From: Accumulibacter sp.
GTDB taxonomy: Bacteria; Pseudomonadota; Gammaproteobacteria; Burkholderiales; Rhodocyclaceae
DNA length: 52,371 bases
NCBI RefSeq assembly: GCF_023806565.1
Contig: NZ_JAMTDV010000004.1
Location: 1 to 52,371 of the forward strand
Direction of reading: 5' to 3'
The translations under genes and the position numbers were made by a program. Positions 17,794 to 25,477 of the stretch are shown here, piece after piece; within the stretch, counting starts at the first letter, position 1, and every line of letters begins with the position of its first letter. The notes beneath the pieces were generated by a model. The model worked only from the letters and a program-made list of their open reading frames with translations, did not search any database and was not told the origin of the DNA.

Positions 17794-17958
17794 ATGACCT
17801 ATGACTGGAACCTGTTGCCGATCGGTCAGTTGCTGTGGCTGAGGGAGCTGGAGACATTCCGGCAATTCCCGCCGCTGCAGGCTCCGGCCAGCTACAACCT
17901 CGACCAGATCATGACTGCGATGCGGGAGGCGAAGAACACGAGCCACGCGGGCGAGTAG
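17794..17958 (+). pseudogene. Probable arylsulfatase C-terminal remnant
   Basis: A 54-codon frame (MTYDWNLLPIGQLL, then TFRQFPPLQAPASYNLDQIM) resembles the extreme C-terminus of bacterial arylsulfatases, where a YDW...ETFxxFPPxQxPASF pattern is common. All catalytic parts, including the CxPxR formylglycine motif, are missing. An in-frame stop lies 15 bases upstream, next to the IS remnant. The simplest reading is that the IS or an associated deletion removed the rest of the gene. The match is from memory and covers a short segment, so it needs a database search. Confidence 0.5.
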
Positions 17959-18240
17959 GCGACCGAAACACCGGATCGGATCGGTTCACCGCGAGGGGCT
18001 ACCCGTGCCTGCAAGGATCGGGACGCGCGGTGCGACAAGCTGAGGGACAAGTGGCACTTAGACCAGGAGTGCCACGTGTTGCTTGATGCACCAGGCGCGG
18101 ATCGCCAAGAGGACCTCTGCGAAATCGTGAGATCCATGGCGGGTTCCGCACGGCGACATGGCACATTGCTCTGGTTCTGACGCTCTTCACCCGCATCGCT
18201 GCTGCGCTCGGTCAGCAGGTCGGGCCGCTGCCCTACTGAA

Positions 18241-18864
18241 CTAATCGTCGCCGACTGCCAGTGCGCGGTAGAGAGACATGATGATCCCTGCGGTGGCTCC
18301 CCAGATGAAGTAGCGGCCGTAAGGCATCGCGTAGTAGTGCCGCAGTTTGCCGCGATAATGGAGCGAGTGTCGCTGGTGGTTGGCCGGATCGAGCAGAAAG
18401 GCGAGCGGCACTTCGAAGACCTCGGCGACCTCGAAACTGTCGAGCTGCAGGTCGAAGGGCGGGGTGACCAGGGCGACCACCGGCGTGACGCGAAAGCCCG
18501 TCGCGGTACGGTATTCGGGGAGATAACCGACGATATCGACCTGCTCCTCGGACAGACCGATTTCCTCGGCCGCCTCGCGCAGTGCCGTGTGCGCCGGCGA
18601 GGGGTCGGCCGACTCGCGCCGGCCGCCCGGAAAACTGATCTGGCCCGGATGATCCTTCAGATGCGTGGTCCGCTGTGTGAGCAGCACGGTTGGCGCTTCG
18701 CTCCGCTGGACGATCGGGAAGAGCACGGCGGCCGGCGTCAATTCCTCGTCGCCGACACCATCTTCGAGGACGAAGGCAGCTGGCGAAGGTTCGCGGTGCA
18801 GGACCAGCCGGACACGATCGAGGTCCACGCTGTCGCCTGGCAGCCGGGATTCGGCATCAGCCAC
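18241..18864 (-). CDS. Nudix hydrolase, CoA pyrophosphatase type (NudL)
   Basis: This encodes a 207-residue Nudix enzyme of the CoA diphosphatase (UPF0035/NudL) subgroup. The CoA-specific motif LLTQRTTHLKDHPGQISFPGG precedes the Nudix box GG-R-R-E-S-x7-ALREAAEEIGL, whose Glu residues bind the catalytic metals. It would cleave CoA or acyl-CoA to 4'-phosphopantetheine compounds and 3',5'-ADP. A GTG start at 18864 (VADAESRLPGD) is preferred because it overlaps the preceding gene's stop by eight bases; the longer frame is Arg-rich and lies in that gene. It is probably last in a three-gene unit with the 87-aa protein and the aspartic protease. Confidence 0.85.
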   Translation of the reverse strand: MADAESRLPGDSVDLDRVRLVLHREPSPAAFVLEDGVGDEELTPAAVLFPIVQRSEAPTVLLTQRTTHLKDHPGQISFPGGRRESADPSPAHTALREAAEEIGLSEEQVDIVGYLPEYRTATGFRVTPVVALVTPPFDLQLDSFEVAEVFEVPLAFLLDPANHQRHSLHYRGKLRHYYAMPYGRYFIWGATAGIIMSLYRALAVGDD

Positions 18865-19120
18865 TGACAAACGGCGCCTCCTCGTCGATCTCCGCCCGCA
18901 CTGCGGCGAGCGCGTCGCGCAGCGTTTCATCGGGCAGCGCGTTGAGCGTGCTCGAAACCAGATCGGCGGGCCTTACCGCAGTCATCGGCAGCAGGCGACC
19001 GTCGAGGGATGCGATCAGGGCTGCCGTCGCACCGACGATCTGCAACAGGGTTTGTCTCTCGCCCATCAACAACTCGAGTTCGCGGCCCAGCAAGGCTATT
19101 CTTTCATGGCGGCGACGCAT
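18857..19120 (-). CDS. Small hypothetical protein, 87 residues
   Basis: An unrecognised helical protein of 87 residues. It starts MRRRHERIALLGRELELLMG and ends in an acidic EIDEEAPFVSG. A heptad-like pattern in the first 35 residues suggests a short coiled coil, and there is no signal peptide or membrane segment. The ATG at 19120 follows GGAG; a TTG at 19129 would also be in frame but sits too close to the AGGAG. It is placed 14 bases after the aspartic protease stop and overlaps the Nudix start by eight bases, so it is very likely expressed with them. Confidence 0.6.
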   Translation of the reverse strand: MRRRHERIALLGRELELLMGERQTLLQIVGATAALIASLDGRLLPMTAVRPADLVSSTLNALPDETLRDALAAVRAEIDEEAPFVSG

Positions 19121-19134
19121 GTGCTCCAATTCTC

Positions 19135-19812
19135 CTAGTAGCGCTTCCTGAGGGTCATGGTCTGACCGTCACGCTGCATTTCCATACGGTTCAGAAAACT
19201 CATCCCGAGCAGTGTCAGCGGCATGTCCTGCTGATGCACGAGGGCGTCGACGTTGTTCAGGACGATTTCGCCCACGCGTACCGTATCCAGCTTGACGCGG
19301 ATCGCCGACGCCTGGCCATTGGCAGTATTGACGACCGCCGGCTGGCCCTTGCTGGCGTCGAGGCCGATGCGCTGTGCTTCGCCGGCGCCGAGCGAGACCA
19401 TCGTTGCCCCGGTATCGACGAGAAAGCGAACACTGGTTCCGTTGATGCTTCCCGTGGTGACGAAATGGCCGCTACCGTCGGCGGTCAAGGTCGCCTTGGC
19501 AGCGGCGCTACCGGTTTCCTGCGCAGCGACATTCTGCCCTACGCGCAAGACGCGCTTCTTTCCGTCGGCCTCGATGGTTGCGGTGTCGCTATCCACCGCC
19601 AGCACGCGGACGCCTTCGCCGGTCCTGACGCCGACGGCAACGGTGCGCGGTGCGCCACCGTCAATGGTCAGCAGAGCCTTTCCGGGAAAAACGCCGGCCA
19701 GCCCGACATCCACTGCGTATGCCGACCAGCAGGCCAGGCACAGGCAGACGACAGGCCATTTCCCTGTCGTTCGTCTGCACCGGCCATCCCGATCAAAGCA
19801 CCGCACGAACAT
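19135..19812 (-). CDS. Retropepsin-like aspartic protease (clan AA, TIGR02281-like)
   Basis: This encodes a 225-residue protein. A Sec signal or membrane anchor (WPVVCLCLACWSAYA) lies near residues 19-35, followed by a small beta domain and then a retropepsin fold. The catalytic motif is FLVDTGATMVSLG near residue 145, with the closing hydrophobic-Gly pattern LLGMSFLNRM near residue 206. Single-copy retropepsin domains act as dimers; natural substrates of this bacterial group are poorly known. The ATG at 19812 has AGGAGG seven bases upstream, which settles the start within a longer open frame. It heads the unit with the 87-aa and Nudix genes. Confidence 0.85.
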   Translation of the reverse strand: MFVRCFDRDGRCRRTTGKWPVVCLCLACWSAYAVDVGLAGVFPGKALLTIDGGAPRTVAVGVRTGEGVRVLAVDSDTATIEADGKKRVLRVGQNVAAQETGSAAAKATLTADGSGHFVTTGSINGTSVRFLVDTGATMVSLGAGEAQRIGLDASKGQPAVVNTANGQASAIRVKLDTVRVGEIVLNNVDALVHQQDMPLTLLGMSFLNRMEMQRDGQTMTLRKRY

Positions 19813-20104
19813 TCTGCGTCCTCCTGAAGGCAGGCGTATTGGGCCACGAGAAATGGAAGGAGAAAAGGCATTTTGCCACATTCCGGCGGCCGTGCCGGAG
19901 GCGATCGAAACGACGCCGTTGGCGGCAATGAGCGCCGTCGGCACCTTCCCGTTATCGGGACATACGGCCGCGGCGGCAGGAGGGATCGTACAGGACGGGC
20001 TACCGACAGGCGCCGCCGCGGTAGCCGGTGGCCTGCGGATCAGGCGGCGCTGACGCCCGGCGCGATGCGTTGCCCACAGCCCGCGCGAGCGCCGGGCGAA
20101 GGAC

Positions 20105-20548
20105 TCAGCGATAAACGAGAACGGGAATCTTCGAGTGGGTCAGCACCTTGTTGGTCTCGCTGCCGAGCAGGAGGGCAGAGAAGCCGCGACGGCCATGCGA
20201 AGCCATGAAGATCAGGTCGCAGCCGGCGCGGGTTGCCGCGTCGATGATCGCCTGATAGGGAATGTCGCTGGTCAGCGACAGCGTGCTCACGGCAACGCCC
20301 TCCTCCGCGCCAAGATCGGCGACGAAGGCAAGGGTCTGTTGCGCCTGCTGCTCGGCAAGCTCGGCAAATTTCTCGGGCGTCGTCGGGTCGATCAGGGCAC
20401 CTTCTCCATAGTAGCTGACCGGGTATTCCGGCTTGGCGAAAAACGCGGTGATGCGGGCCCCTGCGTCCTTGGCGAAGGAAACCGCCCGCCGGGCGGTCTC
20501 CTTCGACAGCTCCGAGCCATCGGTGGGAACGAGGATGTGCTTGAACAT
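20105..20548 (-). CDS. Universal stress protein (UspA family)
   Basis: This encodes a 147-residue cytoplasmic UspA domain. The N-terminal MFKHILVPTDGSELS and C-terminal GCDLIFMASHGRRGFSALLLGSETNKVL hold the ATP-binding Gly-x2-Gly-x9-Gly-Ser/Thr type motif, here HGRRGFSALLLGSETNKV. ATG 20548 follows GGAGGAAACGCC; an upstream ATG at 20578 is less likely. A perfect FNR box and a TATAGT -10 hexamer upstream have class II geometry, so expression is expected to rise when oxygen falls. In Pseudomonas aeruginosa, UspA-type proteins are known Anr targets for anaerobic survival, which supports that reading. Confidence 0.92.
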   Translation of the reverse strand: MFKHILVPTDGSELSKETARRAVSFAKDAGARITAFFAKPEYPVSYYGEGALIDPTTPEKFAELAEQQAQQTLAFVADLGAEEGVAVSTLSLTSDIPYQAIIDAATRAGCDLIFMASHGRRGFSALLLGSETNKVLTHSKIPVLVYR

Positions 20549-20576
20549 GGCGTTTCCTCCATTGTGGGATGGATCC

Positions 20577-20618
20577 ACTATAGGCAGGATTGGCGCACTG
20601 AATCTTGATCGAAATCAA
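20577..20618 (-). promoter_or_regulatory. Class II FNR promoter of the usp gene
   Basis: TTGATCGAAATCAA (20605-20618) is a perfect FNR/Anr box. On the minus strand TATAGT (20577-20582) matches the -10 consensus at five of six positions. If transcription starts at 20570, the box centre is at -41.5, the exact position for class II activation. The divergent hemerythrin gene has no comparable -10 hexamer at the mirrored distance. Confidence 0.85.
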
Positions 20619-20756
20619 ACTATCGATCGGGCATCCGGGCAGTGCGGGCGGATACCGGAGTCGGTGAAATGTCCTCGCGGAAAATATTTGATGCCGATCA
20701 ACGTTGGCGGCGCCGGCGCGCCCGACAATGGCTCCTCTGATTCCGGGAGGCTCGGC

Positions 20757-21218
20757 ATGGACGCGATTACCGATTTCATGGCGGAAGACCATCGCAGCTG
20801 CGACGCATTGTTCGTCGCGGTCGAGCAGGCCGTTGCCAGGGGCGCATGGCAGGCGGCCGGCAACGAGTTTCGCCGCTTCCACGATGCCATGCTGCATCAT
20901 TTCGCGGCCGAAGAATCGGTTCTCTTCCCGCTCTTTGAACAACGCACCGGGATGTACCGGGGACCGACCCAGGTGATGCGCGGAGAGCACTCACAGATCC
21001 GGCAGCTGCTTTCCGCTGCCGAATCCGCACTGGCAGAATCGAACGCTGACGACTATGCCGGCACTGCCGAAACCCTGTTGATCATGCTGCAGCAGCATAA
21101 CGTCAAGGAAGAAAACGTGCTTTATCCGATGTGCGACCAGTACCTCGCCGATCAGCTCGAAACGCTGTTGCCGGAGTTGCAGAAGCAGATCGCGGGAGAA
21201 GAAAGGTTATCGAGGTGA
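20757..21218 (+). CDS. Hemerythrin-like HHE domain protein
   Basis: This encodes a 153-residue four-helix protein with the ligand pattern of a di-iron hemerythrin: His in MAEDHRSCD, HDAMLHHFAAEESVLFP (His-x3-Glu), GEHSQIRQ and LQQHNVKEENVLYPMCD (His-x4-Glu). Such cytoplasmic HHE proteins bind O2 or NO, or take part in iron-sulfur repair. The ATG at 20757 follows GGGAGGCTCGGC. The gene overlaps, or nearly so, a DUF2249 gene, a pairing often seen near nitric oxide or microaerobic functions, and it lies in an FNR-rich block. An oxygen or NO sensing or detoxification role is inferred. Confidence 0.88.
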   Translation: MDAITDFMAEDHRSCDALFVAVEQAVARGAWQAAGNEFRRFHDAMLHHFAAEESVLFPLFEQRTGMYRGPTQVMRGEHSQIRQLLSAAESALAESNADDYAGTAETLLIMLQQHNVKEENVLYPMCDQYLADQLETLLPELQKQIAGEERLSR

Positions 21219-21223
21219 CGCCA

Positions 21224-21451
21224 ATGGATGCCGACATCGTCATCGATGCGCGGGGTATGGAACCTCCCGAGCCGATGGTGCGCAGCATGGAAGCACTCGA
21301 CCAGCTCGGTGCGGACGAAAGACTCCTGGTGCTCCTGCCACGGGAACCCTTTCCGCTCTACCGGGCGCTCGAAATCAACGGTTTTTCCTGGCAGACGCAG
21401 CGTCGGCCAGACGGCACGGTGGAAGTTCTGATTCAGCGCAGACAGCAGTAA
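21224..21451 (+). CDS. DUF2249 domain protein
   Basis: This encodes a 75-residue protein with a TusA/SirA-like fold. It begins with DIVIDARGMEPPEPMVRSME, which matches the DxRGxxPPEPM signature of DUF2249, and continues with ERLLVLLPREPFPLYRALE. Unlike true TusA it lacks the CPxP cysteine, so sulfur transfer is not expected. The ATG at 21224 has GAGG seven bases upstream; a GTG at 21215 overlapping the hemerythrin stop is possible. Its TAA shares its last base with the ATG of the next gene. DUF2249 often accompanies hemerythrins and denitrification genes, but its biochemical role is unknown. Confidence 0.85.
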   Translation: MDADIVIDARGMEPPEPMVRSMEALDQLGADERLLVLLPREPFPLYRALEINGFSWQTQRRPDGTVEVLIQRRQQ

Positions 21452-22752
21452 TGCAGGCGTTGCTGTCCTTCGAACAGGCGCCCCCGTTCGCTGCACCGCT
21501 CCGCTTCTTTTTGACCGCACCGCTGTTTGCCATGCTTGCCGGGATGCTCCTGTTGTGGACCGGCCCCGGTCTGCTCGCCTCGCGCTGGACGCCCGCCGCG
21601 CTGGCACTGACCCATCTGATCACGGTCGGATTCCTGCTGCAGGTGATGCTCGGCGCAATGATCCAGATCCTGCCGGTGGTCGCCGGCGCGAACATGCTAC
21701 GTCCGGGCCTGTTGGCATCGCTGGTCCATGCCGCGATCGTGCCGGGTGCCCTGCTGCTGACGGCTGGCTTCCTGACTTTCCAGCCGCTCGCCTATTGGCT
21801 CGCAGCGATCCTGCTTGGCGGCGGCGCCCTGCTTTTCGTCGGCGTCGCCGGCCATGCACTGTTCGTCGTGCCGTCGACCAATCCGACCATTCGCGGCCTC
21901 AAGCTGTCGCTGCCGAGCCTGACCGTGACCGTCGGACTGGGAGGCTCGCTGGCAGCCGGACTTGCCGGATCGCTGCAGCTGCCGCTGCAGCAACTCGCCT
22001 CGATCCATCTTACCTGGGGACTCGTCGGCTGGGGAGTGATTCTTCTTGCCACCGTCGCTTTCGTCGTCGTGCCGATGTTTCAGATCACTCCGCCCTATCC
22101 GGCGTGGTTCGCACGCTCGTTTGCCTGGTCCTTACTCACCCTGCTCTGCTGCTGGAGTCTGGTCGCCGGTTGGCAATGGCCTGGCGGGGCGCTACTGGCC
22201 GGCGCCGTGGTGCTGCACGTGGTCGCCTTTGCCGCGCTGACGCTGCATGTCCAGAGCCGCAGCAAGCGCGCTTCTTTCGACGCCACGCAGCGCCTCTGGC
22301 AAGTGGCGATGCTGTGCGCTCTCGCGGCCTGCAGCGTGTGGTATGCCGGAACCACGGTGCCGGAGTTGGACGATCGGCTGGAGTGGCTGTGCGGCGTCCT
22401 CGCCCTGCTCGGCGGCTTCATGTCGGTGACCATCGGCATGCTCTACAAGATCGTCCCTTTTCTCGTCTGGTTGCATCTGCAGAACCAGGGTGCTGGAAGA
22501 GTGCTCGCTCCGAGCATGCACAAGGTGATAGCGGCACGACAGATCGAGCGGCAGGCGCAGAGCCATTTCCTCTCGCTGGCGCTGCTCCTGGCAGCCGTTG
22601 TCTGGCCCGAATGGCTTGCCTATCCGGCAGGCCTGGCGATCGTCCTGGCCAACGGCTGGTTGCTGCGCAACCTGCTCGCGGCGGTTGCCTTCTATCGCCG
22701 GCATCGTCTGCGGATTGCCGCTGTCGCGAGCGCCGACGGCACCCGCAGATGA
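21451..22752 (+). CDS. Polytopic membrane protein, heme-copper oxidase-like or NnrS-like
   Basis: This encodes a 433-residue inner-membrane protein with about 12 hydrophobic helices. Conserved-looking histidines fall in membrane helices (ALTHLITVGFLLQVMLGAM, SIHLTWGLVGWGV, VGVAGHALFVV), a layout that recalls the heme-copper oxidase subunit I superfamily and NnrS proteins. The full set of six metal-ligand histidines cannot be assigned by eye. It starts on the last base of the DUF2249 stop and overlaps the SirB-like gene by four bases, so the four genes from 20757 are translationally coupled. A role in NO or low-oxygen respiration is inferred from context. Confidence 0.7.
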   Translation: MQALLSFEQAPPFAAPLRFFLTAPLFAMLAGMLLLWTGPGLLASRWTPAALALTHLITVGFLLQVMLGAMIQILPVVAGANMLRPGLLASLVHAAIVPGALLLTAGFLTFQPLAYWLAAILLGGGALLFVGVAGHALFVVPSTNPTIRGLKLSLPSLTVTVGLGGSLAAGLAGSLQLPLQQLASIHLTWGLVGWGVILLATVAFVVVPMFQITPPYPAWFARSFAWSLLTLLCCWSLVAGWQWPGGALLAGAVVLHVVAFAALTLHVQSRSKRASFDATQRLWQVAMLCALAACSVWYAGTTVPELDDRLEWLCGVLALLGGFMSVTIGMLYKIVPFLVWLHLQNQGAGRVLAPSMHKVIAARQIERQAQSHFLSLALLLAAVVWPEWLAYPAGLAIVLANGWLLRNLLAAVAFYRRHRLRIAAVASADGTRR

Positions 22753-23141
22753 GCTACCTGCTTCTCAAGCACCTGCATGTCGGCTGTGTCGTACTCAGCG
22801 GCAGCGGCTTCTTCCTGCGTGGGCTGTGGATGCTGCGCGAGTCGCCGTGGCTGCAGCGAGCGGCGGTCAAGCTTGTGCCGCACATCGTGGATACGGTTCT
22901 GCTCGGCAGCGCGATCGCCATGGCGGTGCTCAGCGCCCAGTATCCCTTTTTCGCTTCGTGGCTGACCGCCAAACTGGTCGGCTTGCTGGTCTACATCGGC
23001 TGCGGCACGATGGCTCTCAAGCGCGCCCGCAGTCGGCAGCAACGCGCTGCGTATTTCGCGGCCGCGCTGACCGCCTTTGCCTACATCGTCTCGGTCGCCG
23101 TAACGCGCAATGCGCTCGGTTTCCTTGTCTGCCTGGCGTGA
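22749..23141 (+). CDS. SirB2-family membrane protein
   Basis: This encodes a 130-residue protein with four hydrophobic segments and the SirB N-terminal pattern MSYLLLKHLHVGCVVLSGSGF, with an intramembrane LKxLH. A central VPHIVDTVLLGSAIAMAV (PHxxDTxLL) motif is diagnostic of SirB2. Function in most bacteria is unknown; the name derives from a Salmonella locus once thought to regulate invasion genes. The ATG overlaps the stop of the gene before it (ATGA). It faces fnr tail to tail with a 30-bp gap. Confidence 0.85.
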   Translation: MSYLLLKHLHVGCVVLSGSGFFLRGLWMLRESPWLQRAAVKLVPHIVDTVLLGSAIAMAVLSAQYPFFASWLTAKLVGLLVYIGCGTMALKRARSRQQRAAYFAAALTAFAYIVSVAVTRNALGFLVCLA

Positions 23142-23171
23142 ACGGGTGGCGGCCACACGCTGCGCCTGGCG

Positions 23172-23918
23172 CTAGCCGTTGCGCTGGTGGCTCATCAGTT
23201 TGCGCAGGCCAGCCGTATTGAGAATCCGGACCTTCCTCTGATGCACGGCCAGCAACCCCTCCTCCTGGAAACGCGAGAAGGCGCGACTGACCGTTTCCAG
23301 CTTGAGTCCGAGGTAGCTGCCGATTTCGTCACGCGACATGCGCAGATTGAATTCGGCAGGGGAGTAGCCACGTGCCTTGAAGCGCTGCGACAGGTTGAGC
23401 AGAAAGGCGGCGAGCCGCTCTTCGGCGCGCATCGTGCCGAGCAGCATCATCACGCCGTGGTCGCGGACGATCTCGCGGCTCATCACCTTGTGGAAGTGGT
23501 GCTGCAGGGTATGGATCTGGCGTGACAGTCCTTCGAGATGCGAGAAAGGAATTGCGCACACTTCGCTGTCTTCGAGGGCGATGGCATTGCAACTGTGGAT
23601 TTCGCCGCTGATCCCGTCGAGACCGAGCAACTCGCCGGCCATCTGAAAACCGGTGACCTGATCGCGGCCGTCCTCGACCAGCACGTCGGTCTTGAAAAAA
23701 CCGCTGCGAATTGCGTAAATCGATTCGAAAGCTTGCCCTGCGCGATAGAGATGATCGCCGCGCTTCACCCGTCGGCGCGTCGACACCAACTCGTCGAGCT
23801 TCTTCAGTTCCGCCGCATCGAGCCCGATCGGCAGGCAAAGTTCGCGCAGGTTGCAGTTCGAGCAGGCGGTCTTCACCACCTCAAACGCCAGCCTCGCAGT
23901 CGCCACATTTGCAGACAT
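23172..23918 (-). CDS. fnr: FNR-type oxygen-sensing transcription regulator
   Basis: This encodes a 248-residue CRP/FNR family activator. Cys19, Cys22 and Cys28 (CSNCNLRELC) plus Cys121 (EVCAIPF) match the four ligands of the oxygen-labile [4Fe-4S] cluster of Escherichia coli FNR. The cyclic-nucleotide-like barrel is followed by the dimer helix and a winged helix; the recognition helix LETVSRAFSRFQ keeps the E-x2-SR that reads TTGAT half sites. Under low oxygen it should bind the two boxes found in this window. An FNR box lies 30 bases upstream of its own start, so autoregulation is likely. Confidence 0.95.
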   Translation of the reverse strand: MSANVATARLAFEVVKTACSNCNLRELCLPIGLDAAELKKLDELVSTRRRVKRGDHLYRAGQAFESIYAIRSGFFKTDVLVEDGRDQVTGFQMAGELLGLDGISGEIHSCNAIALEDSEVCAIPFSHLEGLSRQIHTLQHHFHKVMSREIVRDHGVMMLLGTMRAEERLAAFLLNLSQRFKARGYSPAEFNLRMSRDEIGSYLGLKLETVSRAFSRFQEEGLLAVHQRKVRILNTAGLRKLMSHQRNG

Positions 23919-23947
23919 CCACGGTTCTTTTTCGTCAAACCCTGTCT

Positions 23948-23989
23948 TTGATCCACGTCAACCCGGCCCAGTCAGCGCAGCCCGATAAT
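23948..23989 (+). promoter_or_regulatory. Class II FNR promoter of hemN
   Basis: TTGATCCACGTCAA (23948-23961) matches the FNR box with one mismatch. GATAAT (23984-23989) is a good -10 hexamer. With the start at 23996 the box centre is at -41.5, the class II position, giving a 21-base leader before the hemN ATG. The same box is 30 bases upstream of the divergent fnr start codon and could repress it. Confidence 0.8.
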
Positions 23990-24016
23990 GCACGCAATAA
24001 ACAATGTAACGGGAAC

Positions 24017-25414
24017 ATGAATTCGGTTGCCGGCAATCTCGTTTTTGATCCGCAGATCATCCGCCGTTTCGACATCAACGGCCCCCGCTACACGTCGTAT
24101 CCGACGGCAGATCGTTTCGTCGAAGCCTTCGGTTCAGACGCAGCCAAGCTCTGGCTCGGCAAGCGCAATATTGGCGCCATCAGCCGCCAACTGTCATTGT
24201 ACTTCCACATTCCCTTCTGCAACACCATCTGCTACTACTGCGCGTGCAACAAGATCATCACCAAGGACCATGGTCGCTCGGCCAAGTATCTGAAATACCT
24301 GGCGCGTGAACTGGCCCTGCAGAGCAGTTATCTCGATGGCGCCGATCAGGAAGTGGCGCAGTTGCATTGGGGTGGCGGCACGCCAACCTTTCTTTCGCAT
24401 GAGGAGATGCGCCAACTGATGGCGGTGACGCGCAAACACTTCCGCCTGGTCGCAGGCGGCGAGTACTCGATCGAGGTCGATCCACGCAAGGTCGATCGCA
24501 CGACCGTGGAACTGCTGGGCGAGCTGGGTTTCAATCGCATGAGTATCGGCGTACAGGATTTCGATGCGAACGTCCAGCAGGCGGTGAATCGCGTCCAGAG
24601 CGAGGAAGAGACTCTTGCCGTGATCGACGCCGCACGTGCCACCGGCTTCAAGTCGATCAGCATCGATCTGATCTACGGCTTGCCCAGACAGACGGTGCTC
24701 GGATTTGGCCACACCCTTGAGCGCGTCATCGCTGCCAGTCCGGATCGTGTCTCGATCTACAACTACGCGCATCTGCCCAGCCTGTTCAAACCGCAGCGCC
24801 GGATTCTCGAAGCCGACATGCCTTCGGCCGACGCGCGCCTGCAGATTCTCGCGCTGGCGATTCGCCGGATGACCGAAGCCGGTTACCTCTACATCGGCAT
24901 GGACCACTTCGCCAAACCAGACGACGAACTGGCGATTGCGCAGCGCCAGGGGCGTCTGCACCGCAATTTCCAGGGCTATTCGACGCACTCGGACTGTGAC
25001 CTGCTGGCCTTCGGCATCTCGGCGATCAGCAAGGTCGGCCCCACCTACAGTCAGAACGTGAAGACACTCGACGAATACTACGATCTGCTCGACAGCAACA
25101 CGCTGCCGGTGTATCGGGGGATCGAACTCAATGCCGACGACCTGCTGCGGCGTTCGATCATTCAATCGCTGATGTGCCACTTCGAGCTGTCGATCGAATC
25201 GATCGAAATCGCGCACCTGATCGACTTCGCCAGCTACTTTGCGACCGAACTCGATGATCTCCGCGAAATGGTCGATGCTGGCCTGGTGCGTGTGGACGAC
25301 AAGTGGATCAGCGTCCTGCCGCGCGGACGCATGCTCGTGCGCGCCATCTCGATGGTTTTCGACCGCTATCTGCGCGCCGATCGGCAACGGACGCGTTACT
25401 CCCGGGTGATCTGA
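24017..25414 (+). CDS. hemN: Oxygen-independent coproporphyrinogen III oxidase HemN
   Basis: This encodes a 465-residue radical SAM enzyme that oxidatively decarboxylates coproporphyrinogen III to protoporphyrinogen IX without oxygen, allowing heme synthesis in anoxia. The [4Fe-4S] ligands are Cys68, Cys72 and Cys75 (FCNTICYYCAC), with WGGGTPTFLS, the SIGVQDFD strand and DLIYGLPRQT as further HemN motifs. The N-terminal INGPRYTSYPTA is typical of true HemN and not of the shorter HemW. ATG 24017 is the first after the predicted FNR-dependent start site. Upstream in-frame sequence belongs to the fnr coding strand and is not used. Confidence 0.95.
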   Translation: MNSVAGNLVFDPQIIRRFDINGPRYTSYPTADRFVEAFGSDAAKLWLGKRNIGAISRQLSLYFHIPFCNTICYYCACNKIITKDHGRSAKYLKYLARELALQSSYLDGADQEVAQLHWGGGTPTFLSHEEMRQLMAVTRKHFRLVAGGEYSIEVDPRKVDRTTVELLGELGFNRMSIGVQDFDANVQQAVNRVQSEEETLAVIDAARATGFKSISIDLIYGLPRQTVLGFGHTLERVIAASPDRVSIYNYAHLPSLFKPQRRILEADMPSADARLQILALAIRRMTEAGYLYIGMDHFAKPDDELAIAQRQGRLHRNFQGYSTHSDCDLLAFGISAISKVGPTYSQNVKTLDEYYDLLDSNTLPVYRGIELNADDLLRRSIIQSLMCHFELSIESIEIAHLIDFASYFATELDDLREMVDAGLVRVDDKWISVLPRGRMLVRAISMVFDRYLRADRQRTRYSRVI

Positions 25415-25442
25415 CGGCGAACTGCGGACGTTCGGCACGGGG

Positions 25443-25448
25443 TAGAAT
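25443..25448 (+). promoter_or_regulatory. Candidate -10 box for the copper gene group
   Basis: TAGAAT at 25443-25448 matches the sigma-70 -10 consensus at five of six positions, 29 bases before the ATG at 25478. A convincing -35 element is not seen. Confidence 0.3.
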
Positions 25449-25477
25449 CCTTGCCTGTCTGATCGTCGTCCCTTGCC

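Noticed and set aside
20605-20653. FNR class II promoter for the hemerythrin gene from the same box
   Set aside because: The mirrored -10 position (20641-20646) reads AGTGCG, so the geometry that works for usp does not work in this direction.
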